DNA of 64,000 bases from Rana temporaria (lineage: Eukaryota; Chordata; Amphibia; Anura; Ranidae): NCBI RefSeq assembly GCF_905171775.1, contig NC_053501.1:12244844-12308843 (forward strand), given 5' to 3'. Both the position numbers and the translations under genes were made by a program. The stretch's first letter is position 1, and every line of letters starts with the position of its first letter. Shown here in pieces: positions 56,291 through 64,000 of the stretch. The notes under the pieces are model-generated. The model did not search any database and was not told where the DNA came from. It saw nothing but the letters and a program-made list of their open reading frames with translations.

Positions 56291-56524
56291 GTACAGACTC
56301 ACCGGACAGGTCCGATCGGCCGCCATCCCTCGCATGCGTCAAAGTGATTCGACACATGCGGGGAAGCATTGAACTTCCAGGGCCACGCATGTCGCCACGT
56401 CATCGGCGCGGCCACGTCACCGCGTGTGTACAACCATCAGACAGAAATCTCCGGGCGGACATGTCCACTGAAAACGGTCTGGCAGACTGTTTTCAGCGGA
56501 CAGTCCGTCCGTGTGTACGAGGCC
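56291..56524. mobile_element. MITE-2 fragment joined to the F element
   Basis: Ends GTCCGTGTGTACGAGGCC followed by TTA (56525-56527). The interior CATGCGTCAAAGTGATTCGA is MITE-2-like (compare 61026-61056). The left end is absent. Confidence 0.5.
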
Positions 56525-56527
56525 TTA

Positions 56528-57339
56528 GAACTAACCACAGATCCCCACCCCCAGATCACATGACCAAAACTGTTAACAGTTTCCTAACATGGTAAGGAAC
56601 TGGGTATAACTATTGAACTTGAATTATAACATAAAGCATACACATCATTACACCCCACCTCATACAAGATCACCTTCTCTGTTCTACCAGGACCGCACAA
56701 TAAATAAGACAAAGTACCAAACTACGGAGCCTATAAACAACATAATCAACAGCTTCACAAAGAAGGTTTGAGATAGAGCTGAACGTTGATCCAATTACGC
56801 ATGCATATTACTTCCCAGGAGAAAGCTTTAAAAAAAAAAGTTTAATTGCTCTGAGATATAATTTGGCAAAAATGTTCCCCTTTTCTGCTAAACAGCATTT
56901 TCTGTATTATAATTTACAAACACACGAGTGTCCTGTGAACAACAGCAATAGATTTATTAAGTACATTAGCCGCTCAGAAGCCCAGAAGAAAATTTTGAGC
57001 ACAGAGTCTGTAAAAAAAAAAGAAAAAGAATCCCCAAAAAACAAATGAAATAATGGAAATTATCTTTGAAGAACAAGCGTTCTGCATTCCACCTGAAGGA
57101 AATAAGACTAACATTTGAATGTATGAAAGAAATAATCTAGTTTATTGTGCAGTTGGTTCTTATTAACTCTGTTTACTGAAATGAAAATAATACCTATAAA
57201 TAAAAAGATCTGCGTTTTGCTTTCTTTTTTCCTCCTGTTCCCTGATTTTCCAGGATTTTGCTTTTTGAGAGACTTCTCCTTACAAAGGGAATATATATGG
57301 AAAAAAAAAATATATGTATATATTTCATATATAGAATTC
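56528..57339. other. Low-copy DNA, no gene recognised
   Basis: AT-rich, no recognised repeat or domain. Confidence 0.4.
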
Positions 57340-57665
57340 TTTTTGTAAGGCCCCTGCAGATCATTGCACTCGCGATCAACAGACCACAGGAGCAATTTCA
57401 GGCTCCTGAAGACTCTCTCTCTCTATCTTATGCGCCGGGGGGGGAGTTTTTCACAAGGCGTCAATCATTTAGCCTCTGCATAGGAACGCCTACTCCCGCG
57501 GGAGTGAGAACCCGGAAGCCGGGTGGAAAATCATAATAAGACGGTATGTGCAGCAAAAAAAACAAAAAAACGGCATAGTGTAAATGTTGGAATTGTGCTG
57601 AATGGAGTGTTAAATACATGTTTTTAGGGTAAACCTCCGCTTTAAACGGTCGTGTGTACGCGGCA
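57340..57665. repeat. Family H-like repeat fused to a MITE-2 tail
   Basis: GGGTAAACCTCCGCTTTAA (to 57645) is an H end. Directly after it comes ACGGTCGTGTGTACGCGGCA, a MITE-2 right end, followed by TTA (57666-57668). Confidence 0.45.
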
Positions 57666-57777
57666 TTAATTTTTTTTTTGTATAGTGTTTTGGGGGTTTT
57701 AGTAATTTTCTAGCAAAAAATAAATGTTTTTAACTTGTAAACAACAAATCTCAGAAAGAGGCTCAGTCCTTACGCGG

Positions 57778-58772
57778 TTAACCGCTTAACGACCGCCGCA
57801 TGTACATATACGTCGGCAGAATGGCATGGACAGGCCCGCACGTTGCTGCCTAGACTTGGGTCGGGGGTCCGATCGGGGACCCCCCCCCCGGTACATGCGG
57901 TGGTCGGAAATCGTCGGGGAGCGATCCGGGATGAGGGGGCGGCTATTCGTTTCTAGCCGCCCCCTCGCGATCGCTCCCCGGAGCTGAAGAACGGGGAGAG
58001 CCGTATGTAAACACGGCTTCCCCGTGCTTCACTATGGCGCTGCATCGATCGTGTGATCCCTTTTATAGGGAGACACGATCGATGACGTCAGACCTACAGC
58101 CACACCCCCCTACAGTTGTAAACACACACTAGGTGAAACATAACTCCTACAGCGCCCCCTGTGGTTAACTCCCAAACTGCAACTGTCATTTTCACAATAA
58201 ACAATGCAATTTAAATGCTTTTTTTGCTGTGAAAATGACAATGGTCCCAAAAATGTGTCAAAATTGTCCGAAGTGTCCGCCATAATGTCGCAGTCACGAA
58301 AACAATGGCTGATCGCCGCCATTAGTAGTAAAAAAAAAAATAATTAATAAAAATGCAATAAAACTATCCCCTATTTTGTAAACGCTATACATGTTGCGCA
58401 AACCAACCGATAAACGCTTATTGCAATTTTTTTTACCAAAAATATGTAGAAGAATACGTATCGGCCTAAACTGAGGAAAATGTTTGTTTTTATATATTTT
58501 TGGGGAATATTTATTATAGAAAAAAGTAAAAAATATTGCATTTTTTTCAAAATCGTCGCTCTATTTTTGTTTATAGCACAAAAAATAAAAACCGCAGAGG
58601 TGATCCAATACCACCAAAAGAAAACTCTATTTGTGGAAAGAAAAGGACGCAAATTTTGTTTCTGTACAACATTGCATGACCGCGCAATTACCAGTTAAAG
58701 CAGCGCAGTGCCGAATTGTAAAAACACCTCTGGGCATTTAGCTGCATATTGGTCCGGGGCTTAAGCGGTTAA
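57778..58772 (-). mobile_element. TTAA-1 element, full length, reverse
   Basis: 995 bp with TTAA at both ends (GGTTAACCGCTTAACGACC at left, GGGGCTTAAGCGGTTAA at right). It is the reverse complement plan of 42648-43610, including the GAGCGATCC/GGATCGCTC stem. Confidence 0.75.
58150..58164 (-). promoter_or_regulatory. CTCF-like core in TTAA-1 copy
   Basis: The minus strand reads CCACAGGGGGCGCTG, identical to the two plus-strand copies. Confidence 0.35.
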
Positions 58773-59473
58773 ATATAATGGATAAACATTGACGCTTACT
58801 CTCTACTTTATATCTATAAATATAATTCACCTTTTACCCACTACATCATTTATCAGCTGATCTTGTCACTAATTCCCTCGCTGCCTTTTGCTACACTCTC
58901 CTCCTTTCAGCCGCTGTGATCTCTCTTAAGTGAGGCTTTCGCAGTCCAGGAATGGAGATAATAGGTAGATGGGATTTATTGCTGTCAACAGCGACCGAGG
59001 GGTGTTGCTGGATCTGCAGCTCCTTCACAGAGCGTGCTTCTGCATCATTAGCCCAGAAAGTCGTGTTTCCTCCAGCAGAACCGCGCTTCTAAGGATAATA
59101 ATCCCCCAGCTGTAATAGGCATGCTCCGAAGGTGACTGTACAGCCGAGTAAGATCACCCGTGATGGACCCGTAATGTCTGTTTTATGAAGTCGCTCCAAC
59201 ACTTAGGCAGCCACACATCTCCACCCAGAGCCCGAGAGAAAAACTCAACAACAATATTAATACACAAAAAAACGACGGAGTCCATAAAAATGCACAATTT
59301 CAAGTCAAGGAATTTGGAACTGCAAAAATTTGCAATTCAATGGCGGCGGAGAAAAGGTTATAATTTACATAGTTTCCATAAAATGGTTTATGGAAAATGA
59401 GTTATAATTATATCGATTCATAAAATAATTTCAGGAAGATCAGAGAAAAACTAATAATAAAAGGGAACACATT
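58773..59473. other. Low-copy DNA, no gene recognised
   Basis: No repeat shared in the window and no domain in short frames. Confidence 0.4.
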
Positions 59474-60192
59474 GGGCCAGATTCTCAAAGGGCTTTCGAC
59501 GGCGCAACGCCATTTGCGCCGTTGTAAGTCCTAATCTGGCCCGGCGTATCTTAGAATCAGTTACGCATAGATATCCATTAGATCTGACAGGCGTAAGGCT
59601 CTTACGCTGTCAGATCTTAGATGCAATTTTTTTTTCCGCCGCTAGGTGTCGCCGACGTCGTTTTCCCCGTCGTCTATGCAAATTAGCTATCTACGCGAGA
59701 TTCCCGAACGTACGCGCGGTCGACGCAGTGAATTTACGACGTTTCCGTAGCTTTTGCGACGCGTAAAGTTGCCCCTGCTATATGAGGGGCAACCAATGTT
59801 AAGTATGGCCGTCGTTCCCGCGTCGAAATTTAAAAAAGGACGTCGTTTGCCTAAGTTGTCCATGAATGGGGCTGGACGCCATTTACGTTAACGTCGAAAC
59901 CAATGACGTCCTTGCGATGTCATTTAGCGCAATGCACGTCGGGAAATTTTAGGGACGGCGCATGCGCAGTACGATTGGTGCAGGAACGCGCCTAATTTAA
60001 ATGATCCACGCCCCCTACCTGGATCATTTGAATTAGGCGGGCTTGCGCCGGAGAATTTACGCTACGCCGCCGCAACTTTACAGGCAAGTGCTTTGTGAAT
60101 CAAGCACTTGCCCGTAAAACCTGCGGGCGCGTAACGTAAACGAGATACGTTACGCCACCGGAGTTTTACTCCATTCTACAAGAATCTGGCCC
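59474..60192 (+). mobile_element. MITE-1 copy (CTCF-motif subfamily)
   Basis: 719 bp from GGGCCAGATTCTC to GAGAATCTGGCCC-like right end (AGAATCTGGCCC). The motif site at 59634-59652 reads TCCGCCGCTAGGTGTCGCC, with a broken GGTGGC core. Confidence 0.75.
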
Positions 60193-60612
60193 TTAGAACA
60201 TAGAGTTTAAAAAAAATATATATACTGGGCTGGATTCACGTAGATCGGCTCATCTTTGAGGCGGCGTAGCGTATCGTATTTACGCTACGCCGCCTTAAGT
60301 CAGAAAGGCAAGTGCTGTATTCTTAAAGCACTTGCCTCTTAAGTTACGGCGGCGTAGTGTAAATGGAGCCGGCGTAAGCGCGCCTAATTCAAATGAGGAT
60401 GAGAGGGGCATGTTTTATGTAAATGATTGGTGACCCGACGCATGCGCCGTCTGTGTACATATCCCAGTGTGCATTGCTCCAAAGTACGCCGCAAGGACGT
60501 ATTGGTTTCGACGTGAACGTAAATTACGTCCAGCCCCATTCACGGACGACTTACGCAAACGACGTAAATTTTCAAATTTCGACGCGGGAACAACCGCCAT
60601 ACTTAACATAGG

Positions 60613-60633
60613 ATACGCCACCTAGGGGGCAGC
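60613..60633 (-). promoter_or_regulatory. Second CTCF-like motif of this MITE-1
   Basis: The minus strand contains CCCCCTAGGTGGCGTAT, equivalent to 24681-24697. Confidence 0.35.
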
Positions 60634-60740
60634 TTTATCTTTACGCCGGCATACCTCTTACGGAAACGGCGTATCTTGACTGCGTACGTTCGTGAATCGG
60701 CGTATCTACTCATTTACATATTCTACGCCGAACTCAACGG

Positions 60741-60759
60741 AAGCGCCACCTAGTGGCCA
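60741..60759 (-). promoter_or_regulatory. Full CTCF consensus match in MITE-1
   Basis: The minus strand reads TGGCCACTAGGTGGCGCTT, the best CTCF-like sequence in the window. It is 177 bp from the element end once the nested MITE-2 is discounted. Confidence 0.55.
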
Positions 60760-60780
60760 GCGGAAAAAATGCACCCTCAG

Positions 60781-61281
60781 GCCCCATACTCACGAGCAAA
60801 CATGTCTGCTGAAACTGGCCCGCAGGCCAGTTTCAGCATACATGTTTGGTCGTGTGTGGGCGCGAGCGGGCCGAATTCCAGCAAACATTTGCCCGCCGGG
60901 CCTTTTCCCAGCAGACAAATATTCCTGGACTTGTTTTAAAACAGCCCGCTGGAATTCAGCCCGCTCGGACATGTACGGTCGTCAGTACAGACCTACCGTA
61001 CATGTCCAGGCGCCCGCCGTCCCTCGCATGCGTCGAATGACTTCGACGCATGCGTGGAAGCATTTTAAAGGCGGGCCGCCCACGTCGCCGCGTCATTGTC
61101 GCGGCGACACCGCGTCATCGACGCGGCGACACCGCGGACACGCCCCGCGTATTGTTTACGCGCGGACTTCTGTACGATGGTGTGTACAACCATCGTACAG
61201 AAGCCCTCTGGCAGACATGTATGGTGAAAACGGTCCGACGGACCGCTTTCACCATACATGTTTGGTCGTGAGTACCCGGCC
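60781..61281. mobile_element. MITE-2 nested in MITE-1
   Basis: 501 bp from GGCCCCATACTCACGAGCAA-type left end to TCGTGAGTACCCGGCC. It interrupts GCACCCTAAGATACG of the host MITE-1. Flanks TCA and TAA could be a mutated 3-bp TSD. The interior is very CpG-rich (CGCCGCGTCATTGTCGCGGC). Confidence 0.65.
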
Positions 61282-61441
61282 TAAGATACGACGGCGCAGG
61301 CCGTTGCATCTTAGCTAGGTTTAGGTGTATCTCAGTTTGAGCATACACTTAAACTTACGACGGCTTAGATTCCGAGTTAGGTCGGCGTATCTACTGATAC
61401 GCCGGCGTAACTCTTTGTGAATCTGGCCAACTGTATATATA

Positions 61442-61755
61442 CCGTATCTCACAAAAGTTAGTACACCCCTCACATTTTTGTAAATATTTCCTTCTATCTT
61501 TTCATGTGACAACACTGAAGAAATTACACTTTGCTACAATGTTGTGTAGTGAGTGTACAGCTTGTATAACGGTGTAATTTTTCTGTTCCCCTCAAAATAA
61601 CTCAACACACAGCCATTAATGTCTAAACCGTTGGCAACAAAAGTGATTACACCCCCTAAGTGAAAATGTCCAAATTGGGCCCCATTAGCCATTTTTTCTC
61701 CCCGGTGTTATGCGACTCGTTAGTGTTACAAGGTCTCAGGTGTGAATGGGGAGCA
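61442..61755 (+). repeat. Tc1-A terminal region, solo
   Basis: CGTATCTCACAAAAGTTAGT to GTGTGAATGGGGAGCA; same family as 26586 and 28180. It extends slightly past the inverted repeat and lacks the transposase. Confidence 0.7.
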
Positions 61756-62035
61756 TTAAAGTGGAGTTCAATCATAAAAAAATAAAAAAAATACAACAAA
61801 AACCTGTAAAAAATTTTTTAAAAAAAATGTTTTACTTACCAGAAATGCCGGTTGCTATGCGGATGTTCTTAATCTGCCTCTTCTTAGTCCGCAGCAGGTC
61901 TTCTTCCTCGTCCTCCTCGAGGTGTCTTCTGGGGAATGGGGCGCGCTGCTTTCTGGGAACTGTGTGTACGCCAAGCGGCCTGCTCCCAGCACAAAGGGAA
62001 ATTTGCAAATATGCGGCGCCACGGAAAAAAAAACA
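61756..62035. repeat. Family H fragment
   Basis: TTAAAGTGGAGTTCAATC left end followed by H-like interior (TTTACTTACCAG, CTTCTGGGGAATGGGG). No matching right end. Confidence 0.4.
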
Positions 62036-62132
62036 GTCTAGTGAGGTCTCATATTTGTGATTGGCGTCAAGGGGTTGAAAAAAAGAAAAAAAATCACAAC
62101 AAAAAAATGACATGTTATATACTGTATATAAA

Positions 62133-62835
62133 TAGCTGGATTCACGTAGGGCGGTGTATGTTTGAGCCGGCGTATCGTATCGTATTTACGCTACGTCGCC
62201 GTAAGTTAGAGAGGCAAGTGCTGTATTCACAAAGCACTTGCGTCCTAAGTTACGGTGGCGTAGCGTAAATGTGCCGGCCTAAGCGCACCTAATTCAAATG
62301 AGGAACAGGGGGGGCGTGTTTTATGTTAATGAATCGTGACCTGACGTGATTGACGTTTTTAACGAACGGTGCATGCGCCATCCGTGGACATATCCCAGTG
62401 TGCATTGCTCCAAAGTACGCCGCTAGGACTTATTGGTTTCGACGTGAACGTAAATTACGTCCAGCCCCATTCACGGACGACTTACGCAAACAACGTAAAA
62501 TTTGACGCGGGAACGACGTCCATACTTAACATTGGCTAGGCCAGCTTTTTGGTGGAATAACTTTACGCCTGAAAACGCCTTACGTAAACGGCGTATCTTT
62601 ACTGCGACGGGCAAGCGTACGTTCGTGAATAGGCGTATCTCGCTGATTTACGCATTCTAGGCGTAAATCAGCGTTCACGCCCCTAGCTGCCGGCGGTACT
62701 AGACAGCTAAGATACAACGGCACAGGCCGTCGTATCTTAGCTACATTTAAGTGTATCTCATTTTGAGAATACACTTAAAGATACGACGGCTTAGATTCAG
62801 AGTTACGACGGCTTAACTCTTTCTGAATCTAGCTA
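62133..62835. mobile_element. MITE-1 copy, TAGCTGGATTCA variant
   Basis: 703 bp from TAGCTGGATTCACGTAG to TCTGAATCTAGCTA. It resembles 32309-33050 in inverse order. The CTCF-motif position is replaced by CGCCCCTAGCTGCCGG. Confidence 0.7.
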
Positions 62836-63216
62836 AAAATATATAAAATACACAATATAAAATACTGCATTGTAAAATCCATTTATATAAATTTTTACAC
62901 ATTTTCTAGTTTTGCCTCGCCTCCTACTGTAAAAAAAAAGTCTGTTAATTATATAGCACAATAGCTCAAGGTGAATTTAACACACACAAGTCAAGTATGC
63001 CTGGGGATCTTTGCAGGTTCCTTCTGCAGCATCCCTCCTTCTCTGCTGGAACTAATGGGACTACACTAATTAGTCAGTTTTTACAAAGACTGCCACCAGG
63101 CAGTCAATGCTTGACTCTTTTATTAGAACATCTATGCATGCTTTGTAAGCTGATTGTCATGAATGTACCCTGCCTTTGTTAAAGTGGAACTTCATGTGAG
63201 TTAAAAAAAATTGCTA
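62836..63216. other. No gene recognised
   Basis: AT-rich DNA; the last part (TTAAAGTGGAACTTCATGTG at 63180-63199) is an H-like end. Confidence 0.4.
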
Positions 63217-63224
63217 GCAAGCAG

Positions 63225-63417
63225 AAAGTGGCACATAATTGTGAAGTGGAAGGAAAATGATAAATGGTTTCCAATTTTTTTACAAATAAATATGTGAAAA
63301 GTGTGGGGGGTACATTTGTATGGCGCCCCCCGGAGTCAATACTTTGTAGAACCGCCTTTCACTGCAATTACAGCTGCAAGTCTTTTTGGGGTTGTCTCTA
63401 CCAGCTTTGCACATCTA
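63225..63417 (-). repeat. Tc1-B fragment
   Basis: Reverse of the Tc1-B 3' part: AAGTGGCACATAATTGTGAA, CTGCAATTACAGCTGCAAGT and CCAGCTTTGCACATCTAG. It covers the transposase end and the start of the terminal repeat. Cut by MITE-1 at 63418. Confidence 0.7.
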
Positions 63418-64000
63418 GGGCCAGATTCACAGACACTTACGTTGCGCAGCGGCGGCGTAACGTATCTGATTTAGGTTACACGGCCGCAAGTTTACAGCGT
63501 AAGTGCCTGATTCACAAAGCACTTACCTGTAAACTTGCGACTGTGTAACGTAAATGCGCTTGGCGCAAGCCCGTCTAATTCAAATGGGGCGGGCACCATT
63601 TAAATTAGGTGCGTTCCCGCGCATGCTCCGTGTTTAAATTTCCCGACGTGCTTTGCGCGAAATTACGGCGCCCCAAAGTTTTTTTTTAAATGCGACGTGC
63701 GTTACGGCGTTTCGTATTCCCGGACGTCTTACGCAAAAAAAAAAATTCAAAATTCGACGCGGGAACGACGGCCATACTTTAACATGGCTGATCTAAAAAT
63801 AAGCCATGTTAAAGCAGGTGTAACTTTGAGACAGGTAAAAACGACTAGCGACGACGTACGGGATTGCGACGAACGCGCAGATCTTCGTGGATCGACCGTA
63901 AATAGTCATTTGCATATTCTACGCCGACCGCAATGGAATCGCCACCTAGCGGCCGGCATAGAATTGCATCCTAAGATCTGACAGTGTAAGTCAATTACAC
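63418..64000 (-). mobile_element. MITE-1 copy, runs off the window
   Basis: Starts GGGCCAGATTCACAG; the right end lies beyond 64000. Contains a well-kept CTCF-like site at 63937. Confidence 0.75.
63937..63955 (-). promoter_or_regulatory. CTCF-like motif in MITE-1
   Basis: The minus strand reads CGGCCGCTAGGTGGCGATT; all core bases match, and the 3' flank CGC is CGA. Confidence 0.45.

Larger units (their letters stand above)
60228..61428 (-). mobile_element. MITE-1 copy split by a MITE-2
   Basis: Left end GGCTGGATTCACGTAG, right end TTTGTGAATCTGGCC. After removing 60781-61281 the length is 700 bp, the family size. By its interior it is the inverse of 24375-25087. Confidence 0.7.

Overview
This window looks like repeat-dominated intergenic DNA from a large vertebrate genome, most likely an anuran amphibian and perhaps a ranid frog. 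That reading rests on my recognition of several short transposon families (the GGGCCAGATTC and CGTACAC MITEs, the TTAA/CCACTT elements, and Tc1 copies with CAGTATCTCAC ends). The species cannot be fixed from the sequence. I see no convincing host gene, exon or RNA gene. The only long open frame that resembles a real protein belongs to an LTR retrotransposon.

Layout. Positions 1-4877 hold a tandem Ty3/Gypsy-like structure on the minus strand: internal region, LTR, internal region, LTR. The complete unit (1543-4877) codes for Gag (capsid/SCAN-like region and CCHC knuckle) plus an aspartic protease, but has no reverse transcriptase, RNase H or integrase. It lies in an older TTAA-family repeat. 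Positions 5256-9484 contain a three-level nest of DNA transposons. Position 9485-10672 is a pyrimidine tract. Positions 10673-23600 mix low-copy DNA, a 187-bp-arm inverted repeat, Tc1 relics, MITEs, and a poly(A) retroposon with a 15-bp target-site duplication (TSD). Positions 23600-29300 are MITEs plus three Tc1 copies. Positions 29569-31079 are a 61-bp minisatellite invaded by two transposons with clear TSDs. Positions 32300-36110 hold a second three-level nest inside a Tc1 transposase. Positions 36840-41765 carry three tandem arrays (16, 43 and 21 bp). A second pyrimidine tract (44384-46075) and a C-rich minisatellite (46895-48157) follow. The rest (48.2-64 kb) is more MITE, hAT-like and TTAA-family DNA.

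How it fits together. Nothing here forms an operon or pathway; the parts interact as mobile elements. Non-autonomous elements (MITEs and the gag-protease LTR unit) would need enzymes supplied from elsewhere. The most interesting shared signal is that several MITE-1 copies and most TTAA-1 copies carry sequences close to the vertebrate CTCF consensus at a constant place in the element. These families may therefore have spread candidate chromatin-boundary motifs. CTCF binding itself is inference.

Family names used below: MITE-1 (ends GGGCCAGATTC, or the TAGCTGGATTC variant); MITE-2 (ends TGCCGCGTACACA or GGCCTCGTACACA, TTA targets); TTAA-1 (TTAACCACTT ends); Tc1-A (CAGTATCTCAC ends); Tc1-B (AGGCACTGTATA ends); Tc1-C (CTGCTCAAAAAAATT end); F (ACTCGAGTATAAGCCG element); H (AAAGCGGAGTTCC element); I (GGTTCACAC element).
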